A stretch of 45,610 bases of DNA from Arthrobacter silviterrae (GCF_011045165.1 NZ_JAAKZI010000035.1:1-45610), one strand, 5' to 3'. Counted from the stretch's first letter, positions 26,667-35,584 are shown. Translations and numbers: made by a program. The notes: generated from the sequence alone by a model not told the origin.

Positions 26667-27381
26667 CGGCCAGCCCTGCCCTCGACACGGCGTTGCGGAT
26701 CAGCTCGGGATCGTCAACACAGAGCGAGTCCACGCCGAGCAGCACCAACTCCCGGGCCCGGTCCTCGTCGTTCACCGTCCAGGCCCAGACCTCCAGCCCG
26801 CGGGAATGAATCATGTCCACCATGTCCTGGTCCAGGGCGGCCTCCCAGACGGACACGCCTGAGCTGCCGTGCAGGACCGCGAAATCCAGTGCCTCCGCCA
26901 CGGCGCCGGGCGCCTCAGGGCCGGCAAAGCGGCCGAGGGTGAGCGGGTAGCAGTCGCTGCCCGGGGCCTGCTGCTTCATCGCGGCCAGTGCCTGCCAGTT
27001 GCTGGAGGAGGCAAACCAGTCAAGTTCGGGGTGGCGGCCCACGGCCTCCAGGACTGGCCCGGCCGCGGCCGCGTCCTTGATCTCAATATTCACCCGCACC
27101 TTGCCGGCCGCCAGCTCAAGCACCTGGGCCAGCGTGGGCACATGCTGGCGGTGGCCGGCGTCGAGCAGGTTCAGCTGCCGTGCCGTAAAGTCTGCAATCA
27201 CGCCGATGCCGTTGGTGGTGCGGTCAACTGTTTCGTCATGAATGACGACGGCGACCCCGTCGGCCGAGAGGTGGACGTCCAGTTCAATGCCGTCAAGCCC
27301 GAGCTCCACGGCGCGGGCGAAGGCCGCCAGCGTGTTTTCTGGATAGTGTGCTGAGACCCCGCGGTGGGCATAAATGCGCAT
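26650..27381 (-). CDS. glycerophosphodiester phosphodiesterase, UgpQ-like
   Basis: This 243-residue cytosolic GDPD hydrolyses glycerophosphodiesters to glycerol 3-phosphate and an alcohol. The active site is intact: AHRG (His6, Arg7), PENT (Glu15, Asn16), ELDVHLSADG (Glu33, Asp35) and VIHDETVDRTTNG (His48). The WTVNDEDRARELVLLGVDSLCVDDPEL motif ends the barrel. There is no signal peptide, matching UgpQ rather than periplasmic GlpQ. The ATG at 27381 has AAAGGAG nine bases upstream. It is the first gene of the transport operon. Confidence 0.93.
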   Translation of the reverse strand: MRIYAHRGVSAHYPENTLAAFARAVELGLDGIELDVHLSADGVAVVIHDETVDRTTNGIGVIADFTARQLNLLDAGHRQHVPTLAQVLELAAGKVRVNIEIKDAAAAGPVLEAVGRHPELDWFASSSNWQALAAMKQQAPGSDCYPLTLGRFAGPEAPGAVAEALDFAVLHGSSGVSVWEAALDQDMVDMIHSRGLEVWAWTVNDEDRARELVLLGVDSLCVDDPELIRNAVSRAGLAGAANK

Positions 27382-27526
27382 GTGGCTGCACTCCTTTTGC
27401 TGGTGGGGCAGGCCGGTCCGCACGCCCTGTGGGCGGGTCCGCTGCCGTGTCAACCACCAAGTTATGCAGTCATTCCGCATCCCGGGTGGCGCAAAGGTGG
27501 ACGCCGGGGAAACGCGGCTTAAACAC

Positions 27527-27567
27527 TTGTGCCCCACCCGGCCACGAAGTGGCGGGAGGGGGCACAA
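27527..27567. terminator. hairpin after map, before the transport operon
   Basis: TTGTGCCCCACCCGGCCAC (27527-27545) pairs with 27549-27567 around a GAA loop, with one internal mismatch region. It starts 32 bases past the map stop codon. It fits a terminator closing secY-adk-map, though the T-run after it is short. Confidence 0.65.
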
Positions 27568-27598
27568 AGGCAAAAAGTGCCGTGGCGTAGGGGCCGGA

Positions 27599-28435
27599 TC
27601 AGCCCACCGGCACCGGGGTGACGCCGTAGCGTGCAAGCCGCTCCGCACCGCCGTCGGCCGCGGTGAGCACCCAGATGCCCTTGGCGTGCAGGGCCACGGA
27701 ATGCTCCCAATGGGCAGCCCGCGCCTTGTCCAGGGTCACCACAGTCCAGTCGTCGGCCAGGGTCTTGGTCTCCAGCTTCCCGCGGACCAGCATGGGTTCC
27801 AGGGCCAGGCACATGCCCGGCTTCAGCTTGGGTCCGCGGTGCCGGGCCCGGTAATTGAGCACGTCCGGGGCCATGTGCATGGCCGATCCGATGCCGTGCC
27901 CCACATAGTCCTCCAGGATGCCCAGCGCCTGGCCTGGCTGCGAGGTGACATAGTCGTCGATGGCGTTGCCGATGTCGCCCACGTACTTGCCGGAGGCCAT
28001 GGCGGCAATTCCGCACCACATGCCTTCCTCCGTGATGTCGCTGAGGCGGCGGTCCTGGGGGTCCTCGGCATCCGGTCCGCCCACAATGGTGGTGCGGGCG
28101 GAGTCGGAATGCCAGCCCTCCACGATGGCCCCGCCGTCAATGGACAGCACGTCCCCGGCCTGCAGTGCGCGCGCCCCGGGGATCCCGTGGACCACTTCTT
28201 CGTTGACCGAGGTGCAGATCGACGCCGGGTAGTCGTAGTAGCCCAGGAAATTGGAGGTGGCGCCAGCCCGCTTGATCAGTGAGGCAAACAGGGCGTCCAA
28301 CTCCCCGGTGGTCACACCGGGGGCCGCGGCGGCCACTGTCTGGTTGAGCGCGTCGTCAAGGATGAGCCCGCTGCGATGCATGGTGCGCATCTGGTCGATG
28401 GTCTTGTACTCAATCCTTTGCTGGCCCATGGCCAT
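27599..28435 (-). CDS. map: type I methionine aminopeptidase
   Basis: The 278-residue metalloenzyme removes initiator methionine from nascent proteins. All five metal ligands can be seen: Asp100 (SIDGGA), Asp111 (HSDSA), His180 (VGHGIG), Glu213 (ALEPM) and Glu244 (HWEHSV). The chosen ATG at 28435 has AAGGG upstream and is followed by MAMGQQRIEYKT; the frame is open 14 codons further. It lies in the conserved secY-adk-map order, separated from adk by a hairpin. The length without an N-terminal extension fits type Ia. Confidence 0.96.
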   Translation of the reverse strand: MAMGQQRIEYKTIDQMRTMHRSGLILDDALNQTVAAAAPGVTTGELDALFASLIKRAGATSNFLGYYDYPASICTSVNEEVVHGIPGARALQAGDVLSIDGGAIVEGWHSDSARTTIVGGPDAEDPQDRRLSDITEEGMWCGIAAMASGKYVGDIGNAIDDYVTSQPGQALGILEDYVGHGIGSAMHMAPDVLNYRARHRGPKLKPGMCLALEPMLVRGKLETKTLADDWTVVTLDKARAAHWEHSVALHAKGIWVLTAADGGAERLARYGVTPVPVG

Positions 28436-28460
28436 GGCGGATCCCTTCGCTGGAAACGTT

Positions 28461-28497
28461 CCAGGGCTCCTCCCCACACTGCGGGAAGGAGCCCTGG
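28461..28497. terminator. hairpin in the adk-map gap
   Basis: CCAGGGCTCC (28461-28470) pairs perfectly with 28488-28497, with a further short pairing in the loop. It has no T-run, so it may be an internal attenuator or processing site between adk and map. Confidence 0.5.
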
Positions 28498-28534
28498 CAA
28501 TTAAGATGGCACCAACAGTGCGTGCCGGGTGGTG

Positions 28535-29104
28535 CTAAACGTTCTTGATTGCATCCATGATGCGGGCGGTGACATCGTCCATGTCGCCCAGCCCGTCCAC
28601 CTTGGCGAGGATGCCGCGCTCCGCATAGCGGGCAACCACAACTTCGGTCTGTTCACGGTACAGGTCCAGGCGGTGGCGGATGACAGATTCGTTGTCATCG
28701 CTGCGTCCCGTGTCACGGGCCCGTCCCAGAAGGCGCTTGACGAGTTCCTCGTCGTCCGCCGTCAGCTGCACGACCACATTGAGCTGGACTCCGGCCGTGG
28801 CCAGAATGTTGTCCAGTTCGTCCACCTGGGCGGTGGTGCGGGGGTAGCCGTCAAGCAGGAATCCCTCCGCCACATCGTCCTGGGCAAGCCGGTCACGGAC
28901 CATCCGGTTGGTGACGCTGTCAGGGACGAAGTCACCGTTGTCGATGAACTTCTTGGCTTCCACGCCCAGGGGTGTTTCACCCTTGACGTTGGCCCGGAAG
29001 ATGTCACCGGTGGAGATGGCCACAATGCCCAGCTCCAAACAGATCCGCTCCGCCTGCGTACCTTTTCCAGACCCGGGAGGCCCAATGATCAGCATTCTTG
29101 TCAT
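28535..29104 (-). CDS. adk: adenylate kinase
   Basis: The 189-residue kinase equilibrates ATP + AMP with 2 ADP. The P-loop GPPGSGKGT lies at 8-16, then STGDIFRANV, GFLLDGYPRTTAQVDELD and RARDTGRSDDNESVIRHRL. It is the short form without the full zinc-type LID insertion (usual long form about 215 residues), normal for actinobacteria. The ATG at 29104 overlaps the secY stop by four bases (ATGA). Confidence 0.97.
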   Translation of the reverse strand: MTRMLIIGPPGSGKGTQAERICLELGIVAISTGDIFRANVKGETPLGVEAKKFIDNGDFVPDSVTNRMVRDRLAQDDVAEGFLLDGYPRTTAQVDELDNILATAGVQLNVVVQLTADDEELVKRLLGRARDTGRSDDNESVIRHRLDLYREQTEVVVARYAERGILAKVDGLGDMDDVTARIMDAIKNV

Positions 29105-30426
29105 CGCAATAACCCTTCGTAGTGCCGTTGTTGTAGCTGCGCGTCGATCTGCTTGACCGTCTCCAACCCGACGCCGACCACAATCAGCAAGGACGTCCCG
29201 CCGAACGGGAAGTTCTGGTTTGCCCCGACCATGACCAGTGCGATGAGGGGAATCAGGGCGACGATGCCCAGGTAGAGGGCTCCCGGCAGCGTGACGCGCG
29301 AAATGATGTACTGCAGGTAATCCTGGGTGGGCTTGCCGGCACGGATGCCGGGGATGAACCCACCGTACTTCTTCATGTTGTCAGAGACTTCTTCAGGATC
29401 GAAAGTGATTGCGACATAGAAGTACGTAAAGCCAACAGTCAGCAGGAAGTACATGAGCATGTAGATGGGGTGGTCGCCACGCGTGAGGTAGTTGTTGATC
29501 CACTCAATCCACGCAGGAATGTTCGTACTGTTCTTGGGTGTAGCGAACTGCGCCAGCAGGGCCGGCAGGTACAGCATCGAGGAGGCGAAAATGACGGGGA
29601 TGACGCCGGCCATGTTCACCTTGATGGGAATGTAGGTGCTGGTCCCTCCCATGGTGCGCCGTCCGATCATGCGCTTGGCGTACTGGACCGGCACCCTGCG
29701 TTGGGACTGCTCCACGAATACGACAAGTCCCATGACCACCAGGCCGAGGACCATCACGATCAAGAACGTGCCCACACCCTGGGTCTTCAAGATGGCGCCG
29801 AGGGAAGTCGGGAACTGGGCGGCGATGGCCACGAAGATCAGCAGGGACATGCCGTTGCCCACGCCCTGCTCGGTGACGAGTTCGCCCATCCACATGATCA
29901 GGCCGGAGCCGGCCGTCAGGGTGACTATCAGCAGGCTGATGGTGATCAGGTTGTCATGCGGAATCAATGCTCCGGACGTTCCTGCTGCACCACAGCCGGC
30001 AAACAGCTGTCCGGACCGGGCCAGCGTCACCAGGGTGGTGGCGTTCAGCAGGCCCAGGGCAATGGTGAGGTAACGCGTGTACTGCGTCAGCTGGCCCTGT
30101 CCCTGTGCGCCTTCAAGGTGCAGTTCCTGGAAGCGGGGAATGACCACGCGCAGGAGCTGGACGATGATGCTGGCAGTGATGTAGGGCATGATTCCCAGTG
30201 CGAAGATGGAAACCTGCAGCAGGGCGCCGCCACTAAACAAGTTGACAAGCTGGTAGATCCCCTGGCTTGTGTTAGCCGAGTTCACGCACTGCTGGACATT
30301 GCGGTAGTCGATTCCGGGCGAGGGGATGAATGCACCCAAGCGGAAGATGGCGAGGATTCCCAGCGTGAACAACAACTTGCGTCGCAGATCAGGCGTGCGA
30401 AAGGCGCGGCCAAATGCGGTAAGCAA
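29101..30426 (-). CDS. secY: preprotein translocase subunit SecY
   Basis: This 441-residue channel subunit has ten membrane helices. N-terminal LTAFGRAFRTPDLRRKLLFTL, the plug-region GAFIPSPGI, IPIKVNMAGVIPVIFASS, and DPEEVSDNMKKYGGFIPGIRAG are diagnostic. The start is the TTG at 30426 with AGGAGG four bases upstream; the upstream extension of the frame is not SecY-like. It has its own promoter region after the rplO terminator, so it is not part of the spc transcript. Confidence 0.97.
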   Translation of the reverse strand: MLTAFGRAFRTPDLRRKLLFTLGILAIFRLGAFIPSPGIDYRNVQQCVNSANTSQGIYQLVNLFSGGALLQVSIFALGIMPYITASIIVQLLRVVIPRFQELHLEGAQGQGQLTQYTRYLTIALGLLNATTLVTLARSGQLFAGCGAAGTSGALIPHDNLITISLLIVTLTAGSGLIMWMGELVTEQGVGNGMSLLIFVAIAAQFPTSLGAILKTQGVGTFLIVMVLGLVVMGLVVFVEQSQRRVPVQYAKRMIGRRTMGGTSTYIPIKVNMAGVIPVIFASSMLYLPALLAQFATPKNSTNIPAWIEWINNYLTRGDHPIYMLMYFLLTVGFTYFYVAITFDPEEVSDNMKKYGGFIPGIRAGKPTQDYLQYIISRVTLPGALYLGIVALIPLIALVMVGANQNFPFGGTSLLIVVGVGLETVKQIDAQLQQRHYEGLLR

Positions 30427-30481
30427 GCGTCCTCCTGATATGTAGTAAGTAGGTGGGTTTTCAAGTGAAACCCAAGGATTG

Positions 30482-30487
30482 ATTCTA
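30482..30487 (-). promoter_or_regulatory. candidate secY -10 element
   Basis: TAGAAT on the minus strand lies 55 bases upstream of the secY TTG and downstream of the rplO terminator. A weak TTCAGT sits 18 bases upstream of it. The hexamer is the same as at the probable ino1 promoter. Confidence 0.5.
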
Positions 30488-30561
30488 GTGGGTGATCTGG
30501 CTCGCACTGAAACCGCGGCCGGCAACACGGAAACCGGGCGCCGCGGGGCCAGTTACGCAAA

Positions 30562-30605
30562 AGACTCCTGGCGGGCGGAACAAGTGCTCCGCCCACCAAG
30601 AGTCT
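30562..30605 (-). terminator. intrinsic terminator of the spc operon after rplO
   Basis: AGACTCCTGGCGGGCGGA (30562-30579) pairs with 30588-30605 around an eight-base loop. On the minus strand the stem is followed by TTTTGCG. It begins 30 bases past the rplO stop. Confidence 0.9.
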
Positions 30606-30635
30606 AATCGCTAGATGTGCGCATCCACGAACTTA

Positions 30636-31106
30636 TTAGAGTTCGGTGGTCGATCCGCCGGCAGCAGCAATCTTCTCTGCTGCGCTGGTGGAGAATGCGT
30701 GGGCGGTGACGTCAACCTTGACGGTGATGTCGCCGGTGCCCAGCACCTTCACGGGCTGGTTCTTGCGAACGGCGCCCTTCTCAACCAGGGTGTCGACCGT
30801 GACAACGCCGCCTTCGGGGAAGAGCTCGTTCAGCTTGTCCAGGTTGACAACCTGGAACTCGACGCGGAACGGGTTCTTGAAGCCGCGAAGCTTCGGGAGG
30901 CGCATGTGCAGCGGCAGCTGGCCGCCGGCAAAGCCGGCCTTGACCTGGTAGCGGGCCTTGGTGCCCTTGGTGCCGCGGCCAGCGGTCTTGCCCTTGGATC
31001 CTTCACCACGGCCAACACGGGTTTTGGCCGTCTTGGCACCCGGTGCCGGGCGAAGGTGGTGAACCTTCAGTGCGTTCTGCTTTTCAGCAGTATTCTTCTC
31101 AGCCAC
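30636..31106 (-). CDS. rplO: 50S ribosomal protein L15
   Basis: This 156-residue protein has the typical glycine/basic N-terminal tail ([33 protein letters not shown] region) and core [17 protein letters not shown]. Length is standard. The GTG at 31106 lies one base after the rpmD stop; AGGAG within the end of rpmD serves as its ribosome binding site. It is the last gene before the spc terminator. Confidence 0.97.
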   Translation of the reverse strand: MAEKNTAEKQNALKVHHLRPAPGAKTAKTRVGRGEGSKGKTAGRGTKGTKARYQVKAGFAGGQLPLHMRLPKLRGFKNPFRVEFQVVNLDKLNELFPEGGVVTVDTLVEKGAVRKNQPVKVLGTGDITVKVDVTAHAFSTSAAEKIAAAGGSTTEL

Positions 31107-31107
31107 T

Positions 31108-31320
31108 TTACTTAGTCTCCTCAACCTTGATCAGGTGCGGAACCGTGTTGACCATGCCTGCAGTCACTGCGTCGGCAGAGCGCTCAACGGTGTGACCGAT
31201 GCGCTTGAGACCCAGGGACCGAAGGGTGTCCTTCTGATTCTGCTTGGCGCCAACGACGCCCTTGATTTGGGTGATTTTCAGCTTCGCGTCGGAAGGCTGA
31301 ATGTTCTTCGGTGTAGTCAT
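31108..31320 (-). CDS. rpmD: 50S ribosomal protein L30
   Basis: The 70 residues include [35 protein letters not shown], the standard L30 fold signature, with short N- and C-terminal extensions. Its ATG overlaps the rpsE stop by one base (TAATG), so translation is coupled to S5. It lies between rpsE and rplO. Confidence 0.97.
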   Translation of the reverse strand: MTTPKNIQPSDAKLKITQIKGVVGAKQNQKDTLRSLGLKRIGHTVERSADAVTAGMVNTVPHLIKVEETK

Positions 31321-32000
31321 TACAGACCTGCCTTTTGCATATTGCGCAACAGCACGGCCGGAGCAACCTCATCCAAGGGCAGTCCGCGGCGGGCCGCAAC
31401 AGCCTTGGGGTCTTCCAGGCGCTTCAGTGCATCAACGGTTGCGTGAACAATGTTGATGGCGTTGGAAGAACCGAGTGACTTGGACAGCACATCGTGGATA
31501 CCAACGCATTCCAGTACGGCGCGGACCGGGCCACCGGCGATAACACCGGTACCGGCAGCAGCCGGACGCAGCAGGACGACGCCGGCAGCGGCTTCACCCT
31601 GGACGCGGTGCGGAACGGTCTTGCCAATGAGGGGAACGCGGAAGAAGGACTTCTTCGCTTCCTCAACACCCTTGGCGATGGCCGCGGGCACTTCCTTGGC
31701 CTTGCCGTAGCCGACGCCAACCATGCCGTTGCCGTCGCCGACGATCACAAGGGCGGTGAAGCTGAAGCGACGGCCACCCTTGACCACCTTGGCGACGCGG
31801 TTGATGTTGACAACACGCTCGATGAACTGGTTCTTCTCGGCCTCGCGGCCACCGTCACGACCGCGGCCACGGCCGCCGTCACGACCGCCACGGCCGCCAT
31901 CGCGACCCCCGCGTGCACCGTCTCGGCCACCACGGCCGGTGGTTGCTGCTGCGGCGTCAGCCGTCGCGGCGGAACCGTCAGCTGCAGTTGCTTCTGACAC
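31320..32000 (-). CDS. rpsE: 30S ribosomal protein S5 with RGG-rich N-terminal tail
   Basis: The S5 core (from [22 protein letters not shown] on, with the double-stranded RNA-binding and S5-C domains) is complete. Ahead of it lies a tail of about 50 residues made of Ala/Thr and then repeated RGG, GGRDGG and GRGRDGG blocks, predicted disordered. S5 lines the mRNA entry channel with S3, which has a similar tail here. I chose the GTG at 32000 because AAGGAG lies six bases before it. A GTG at 32030 overlapping the rplR stop (GTGA) is an equally reasonable alternative and adds ten residues. Confidence 0.95.
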   Translation of the reverse strand: MSEATAADGSAATADAAAATTGRGGRDGARGGRDGGRGGRDGGRGRGRDGGREAEKNQFIERVVNINRVAKVVKGGRRFSFTALVIVGDGNGMVGVGYGKAKEVPAAIAKGVEEAKKSFFRVPLIGKTVPHRVQGEAAAGVVLLRPAAAGTGVIAGGPVRAVLECVGIHDVLSKSLGSSNAINIVHATVDALKRLEDPKAVAARRGLPLDEVAPAVLLRNMQKAGL

Positions 32001-32026
32001 AGTGTTCTCCTTGTTAATGTTTTCGG

Positions 32027-32398
32027 TCACAGTGCCAGACCGCCTTCACGTGCGCCGTCGGCAATGGCTGCGACACGGCCGTGGTAGCGGTTGCCACCGC
32101 GGTCGAACACAACAGCGTCGATGCCGGCAGCCTTGGCGCGCTCGGCTACGAGCTCGCCGACGCGCTTTGCCTTGGCAGTCTTGTCGCCCTCGAAGGAGCG
32201 CAGGTCTGCTTCCAGGGTCGACGCCGACGCCAGGGTTACACCCTGGGTGTCGTCAATGACCTGCACGAATACGTGGCGGGCTGAGCGGTTGACCACCAGG
32301 CGCGGACGCACGGTGGTGCCGCTGACGCGCTTGCGAACGCGCAGGTGACGACGGCCGCGTGCTGCGGCCTTGGACTTTCCTCTTACGGACAGTGCCAT
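32027..32398 (-). CDS. rplR: 50S ribosomal protein L18
   Basis: The 123-residue 5S rRNA-binding protein has [34 protein letters not shown] and the terminal [24 protein letters not shown], all diagnostic. Length is usual. The ATG at 32398 follows the rplF stop by two bases. Its stop overlaps a possible GTG start of rpsE. Confidence 0.98.
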   Translation of the reverse strand: MALSVRGKSKAAARGRRHLRVRKRVSGTTVRPRLVVNRSARHVFVQVIDDTQGVTLASASTLEADLRSFEGDKTAKAKRVGELVAERAKAAGIDAVVFDRGGNRYHGRVAAIADGAREGGLAL

Positions 32399-32400
32399 GG

Positions 32401-32937
32401 TTACTTACCAGCCTTTCCGACCTTGCGGCGGATGATCTCGCCAGCGTAGCGAACGCCCTTGCCCTTGTACGGGTCGGGCTTGCGCAGCTTGCGGATGTTG
32501 GCAGCAACTTCGCCCACCTGCTGCTTGTCAATGCCTGACACGGAGAGCTTTGTGGGGCTCTCAACGGTCAGTGTGATGCCCTCGGGTGCCTCAACGGCAA
32601 CCGGGTGGCTGAAGCCCAAGGCGAATTCCAGGTTGGCGCCCTTGGCGACGACGCGGTAACCGGTACCAACAATTTCCAGCTTCTTCTCGTAGCCCTTGGT
32701 GACACCGATGATCAGGTTGTCGATGAGGGTGCGGGTCAGGCCGTGGAGTGAACGCGAGGCGCGCTCATCGTTGGGGCGGGTAACCGTGATGGTGTTCTCT
32801 TCGAGAGCGACCAGGATGGGGCTGGGCACAGTGTGCTCAAGCGATCCCTTCGGGCCCTTGACGGAGACCAGGTTGTCTTCAACCTTGACCTCGACGCCGG
32901 CAGGCACGGAGATGGGGAGACGTCCAATACGTGACAT
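32401..32937 (-). CDS. rplF: 50S ribosomal protein L6
   Basis: The 178 residues contain both L6 repeats ([19 protein letters not shown] onward; [24 protein letters not shown]) and the C-terminal signature [25 protein letters not shown] region. L6 is near the factor-binding site of the 50S subunit. The ATG at 32937 is 20 bases after rpsH; GAGAAGGG serves as ribosome binding site. Confidence 0.98.
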   Translation of the reverse strand: MSRIGRLPISVPAGVEVKVEDNLVSVKGPKGSLEHTVPSPILVALEENTITVTRPNDERASRSLHGLTRTLIDNLIIGVTKGYEKKLEIVGTGYRVVAKGANLEFALGFSHPVAVEAPEGITLTVESPTKLSVSGIDKQQVGEVAANIRKLRKPDPYKGKGVRYAGEIIRRKVGKAGK

Positions 32938-32957
32938 TATTCTTTCCCTTCTCTCTA

Positions 32958-33356
32958 CTACCAGACGTAGGCGAGGACTTCCCCACCCACGCCCTTCTTG
33001 GCAGCCTGACGGTCGGTCAAAAGACCGGAGGACGTCGACAGGATGGCGACACCCAAACCACCCAACACGTTGGGGAGGTTCGTGGACTTTGCGTAAACGC
33101 GCAGCCCGGGCTTGGAGATGCGGCGCAGGCCGGCGATTGAACGCTCGCGGCTGGGGCCGTACTTCAAGTCGATGGTCAACTTCTTGCCAACCTCGGCGTC
33201 TTCAACCTTCCAGCCAGCGATGTAACCCTGGGCCTTGAGGATGTCGGCGATGTGGCCTTTAAGCTTGCTAAACGGCATGGTCACGGAATCGTGGTGTGCC
33301 GAGTTTGCGTTGCGCAGACGCGTAAGCATGTCTGCGACAGGATCTGTCATTGTCAT
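32958..33356 (-). CDS. rpsH: 30S ribosomal protein S8
   Basis: The 132-residue 16S rRNA-binding protein starts [17 protein letters not shown] and ends with the S8 signature [27 protein letters not shown] region. S8 is the known translational repressor of the spc operon in E. coli. ATGs at 33356 and 33350 are both possible. It follows rplE after a 103-base gap; the rpsN gene that usually lies there is absent. Confidence 0.98.
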   Translation of the reverse strand: MTMTDPVADMLTRLRNANSAHHDSVTMPFSKLKGHIADILKAQGYIAGWKVEDAEVGKKLTIDLKYGPSRERSIAGLRRISKPGLRVYAKSTNLPNVLGGLGVAILSTSSGLLTDRQAAKKGVGGEVLAYVW

Positions 33357-33403
33357 TTGGGCGCTTGCCCTTCCTCGTAACGGTTTCCTTCACGTGGGCG
33401 GAA

Positions 33404-33443
33404 CTTGTCGAAATCAGGCTTCGACAGGCTGAACCAACGGAAC
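33404..33443 (-). repeat. degenerate palindromic element in the rplE-rpsH gap
   Basis: CTTGTCGAA (33404-33412) pairs with TTCGACAGG (33420-33428) around ATCAGGC, followed by CTGAACCAACGGAACGG. The TTCGACAGGCT(C/G)AACCA core resembles a repeat widely dispersed between genes in Micrococcaceae and Microbacteriaceae (from memory). It occupies the place of the missing rpsN gene. Confidence 0.5.
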
Positions 33444-33459
33444 GGACCTTTTACGTAGA

Positions 33460-34044
33460 TTATTTATCTTCGGATTTGAACGGGAAGCCAAGCGCCTTGA
33501 GCAGCGCGCGGCCTTCGTCATCGGTCTTGGCGGTGGTCACGACAGTGATGTCCATGCCGCGTACGCGGTCAATGGAATCCTGGTCGATCTCGTGGAACAT
33601 AACCTGCTCGGTCAAGCCGAAGGTGTAGTTGCCATTGCCGTCAAACTGCTTGTCGCTCAGGCCGCGGAAGTCGCGGATGCGGGGCAGTGCCAGCGTGACC
33701 AGGCGGTCCAGGAATTCCCACATGCGGTCACCGCGAATGGTTGCGTGGCAACCAATCGGCATGCCTTCGCGCAGCTTGAACTGTGCGATGGACTTGCGGG
33801 CCTTGGAAACCTGGGGCTTCTGGCCGGTGATGGCGGTGAGGTCGCGGACGGCGCCGTCAATGATCTTGGAGTCCTTGGCGGCATCTCCAACACCCATGTT
33901 GACAACGACCTTGACCAGGCGCGGAACCTGGTTGACGTTCGCGTACTTGAATTCCTCAACCAGCGCCGCCTTGATTTCCGCTGCGTAGCGGGTCTTCAGG
34001 CGGGGCGTGATCTTGGGCGTGTTCTCTGCAACTGCGGCGCTCAT
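33460..34044 (-). CDS. rplE: 50S ribosomal protein L5
   Basis: This 194-residue 5S rRNA-binding protein contains [62 protein letters not shown] and the C-terminal [21 protein letters not shown] region. Length is usual for actinobacteria. Its ATG overlaps the rplX stop by four bases, so L24 and L5 are translationally coupled. Confidence 0.98.
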   Translation of the reverse strand: MSAAVAENTPKITPRLKTRYAAEIKAALVEEFKYANVNQVPRLVKVVVNMGVGDAAKDSKIIDGAVRDLTAITGQKPQVSKARKSIAQFKLREGMPIGCHATIRGDRMWEFLDRLVTLALPRIRDFRGLSDKQFDGNGNYTFGLTEQVMFHEIDQDSIDRVRGMDITVVTTAKTDDEGRALLKALGFPFKSEDK

Positions 34045-34403
34045 GCCAGATCCTTCCCCGAGGCCTTGGCAACGCGGATGCGTACTTGACGCTCGCGGCC
34101 ATCGCGCTCAACGGTCTCGATGCGGTAGCCAACGCGGGTCGGCTTCTTGGTGGACGGGTCCACCACGGCAACGTTTGAGATGTGAATGGGTGCCTCAACG
34201 ATTTCGATGCCACCGGTGTTGGTGCCACGTTCCGTCTGGCCGGCCTTGGTGTGCTTGGTGACGCGGTTAATGCCTTCAACCAACACGCGGTTGGTCTCGG
34301 GGAAAACCTTCAGGACCTTGCCCTGCTTGCCACGGTCGCCGCCACGTTCGGGCTTGCCGCCTGTGATGACCTGAACCAGGTCACCCTTCTTGATTTTTGC
34401 CAT
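34041..34403 (-). CDS. rplX: 50S ribosomal protein L24
   Basis: The 120-residue assembly-initiator protein has an N-terminal KOW motif ([33 protein letters not shown] region) and the [12 protein letters not shown] signature. It is slightly longer than E. coli L24 (104), with a basic C-terminus. The ATG at 34403 follows rplN by three bases. Confidence 0.98.
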   Translation of the reverse strand: MAKIKKGDLVQVITGGKPERGGDRGKQGKVLKVFPETNRVLVEGINRVTKHTKAGQTERGTNTGGIEIVEAPIHISNVAVVDPSTKKPTRVGYRIETVERDGRERQVRIRVAKASGKDLA

Positions 34404-34406
34404 CAG

Positions 34407-34775
34407 TTACAGCACCTCCGGAGCCAACGAGATGATCTTCATGAACTTCTTGTCACGAAGTTCACGGCCAACCGGGCCGAAGATACGGGTTCCACGGGGG
34501 TCCCCGTCGTTCTTGAGAAGCACTGCTGCATTCTCGTCGAACTTGATGTAGGAACCATCCGCACGGCGGCGTTCCTTCTTGGTACGAACGATGACAGCCT
34601 TGACGACGTCACCCTTCTTTACGTTTCCGCCGGGAATTGCGTCCTTGACGGTAGCGACAATTGTGTCGCCAATGCCTGCGTAGCGGCGCCCAGACCCACC
34701 GAGAACGCGGATGGTCAAGATTTCCTTGGCCCCCGTGTTGTCGGCGACCTTAAGCCGCGACTCCTGCTGAATCAC
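34407..34775 (-). CDS. rplN: 50S ribosomal protein L14
   Basis: The 122-residue protein starts [20 protein letters not shown] and has [24 protein letters not shown] and the terminal [18 protein letters not shown]. The start is the GTG at 34775 with AGGAG six bases before; the upstream in-frame codons are not L14. It is the first gene of the spc operon and follows a 512-base non-coding gap. Confidence 0.98.
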   Translation of the reverse strand: MIQQESRLKVADNTGAKEILTIRVLGGSGRRYAGIGDTIVATVKDAIPGGNVKKGDVVKAVIVRTKKERRRADGSYIKFDENAAVLLKNDGDPRGTRIFGPVGRELRDKKFMKIISLAPEVL

Positions 34776-35099
34776 TAGTGTCTCCTGTTCGTCGCGCCGG
34801 TTCTTGGCCACAATCCAGCTGTGGACAAGCCTTGCGGAACGTATTGATCGGGATGTCTCTCGACGTGCCTGGATTTTGCCAGCACACGCCTAAATGCCTC
34901 ATGCCAACTGCACTTTCCGCACCGGTTGATGGACTGATCCATGATTCGAACGGCAGTTTGTAGTGGCACGAGCATTTACGAGGTAATTGCGCACCCACTG
35001 CCACTGCCGAAAACGGCGGCACAGAAAAGGCGCAGCAATAGACAATCCTAGCACGACGGCGATACCACACCTTGCGCTTGCCGCCCACCCCGGCCCAAC

Positions 35100-35146
35100 G
35101 GGCACTTAACGGGGGTGTTGCAGCGGCACATCCACGTTAAGTGCCC
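35100..35146. repeat. 12-bp perfect inverted repeat in the rpsQ-rplN gap
   Basis: GGGCACTTAACG (35100-35111) is exactly complementary to CGTTAAGTGCCC (35135-35146), with a 23-base loop that itself contains a partial GTGTTGC/GCACA pairing. It resembles a repetitive extragenic palindrome; I see one copy in this window. Confidence 0.7.
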
Positions 35147-35219
35147 GCTCGGCCAGGTGCTGCGGGACCGGCCGCTGGGGCCGGCTCCACGGCCGGCCGC
35201 CGTCGGGCATTAACGCAGC

Positions 35220-35253
35220 GTGGGCCCGCCACCGCGAACGGTGACGGGCCCAC
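35220..35253 (-). terminator. hairpin after rpsQ, probable S10 operon terminator
   Basis: GTGGGCCCG (35220-35228) pairs with 35245-35253, and CACCG with CGGTG inside, closing on a CGAA loop, with a single mismatch. There is little T-run downstream. It lies 34 bases after the rpsQ stop. Confidence 0.65.
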
Positions 35254-35287
35254 CACAGGGGTAATCAATCAGCACGAAGCTGAAGGT

Positions 35288-35584
35288 TTACTTGGCCTTC
35301 TCGAGGATCTCGACCAGGCGCCACCGCTTGGTAGCGGAGAGCGGCCGGGTTTCGCTGATGAGGACCAGGTCGCCGATGCCGGCGCTGTTCTCTTCATCGT
35401 GGGCCTTCACCTTGGAGGTGCGGCGCAGAACCTTGCCATAGAGTGCGTGCTTCACGCGGTCCTCGACCTCGACGACGATGGTCTTTTCCATCTTGTCGGA
35501 GACGACGTAGCCGCGCAGTTTCTTGCGCTCGTTGCGGACAGGCGCCGTGACGCCTTCTTCAATGTTGTTCACAGAATCGCTCAC
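35288..35584 (-). CDS. rpsQ: 30S ribosomal protein S17
   Basis: The 98 residues have a short unconserved N-terminus, then [30 protein letters not shown] and [30 protein letters not shown], the S17 OB fold that binds 16S rRNA. The GTG at 35584 overlaps the rpmC stop by four bases (GTGA). It is the last gene of the S10 operon. Confidence 0.98.
   Translation of the reverse strand: MSDSVNNIEEGVTAPVRNERKKLRGYVVSDKMEKTIVVEVEDRVKHALYGKVLRRTSKVKAHDEENSAGIGDLVLISETRPLSATKRWRLVEILEKAK

Larger units (their letters stand above)
34776..35287 (-). other. 512-bp non-coding gap between rpsQ and rplN
   Basis: I see no coding capacity here. It contains the rpsQ hairpin (35220-35253), a GC-rich dyad around 35170-35205, the 12-base inverted repeat at 35100-35146, and a leader for rplN of up to about 300 bases. 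A TAGGAT (35045-35050, minus strand) could be a -10 but has no credible -35. The gap separates the S10 and spc transcripts. Confidence 0.7.

Noticed and set aside
31840-31940. Short-period DNA repeat that could be mistaken for a CRISPR or tandem array
   Set aside because: It is coding DNA for the RGG-rich tail of S5; units are irregular and in frame.
34776-35287. Small RNA or hidden ribosomal gene (rpsN) in the rpsQ-rplN gap
   Set aside because: I searched for the S14 CxxC or conserved core motifs in all frames and saw none; no tRNA-like cloverleaf either.
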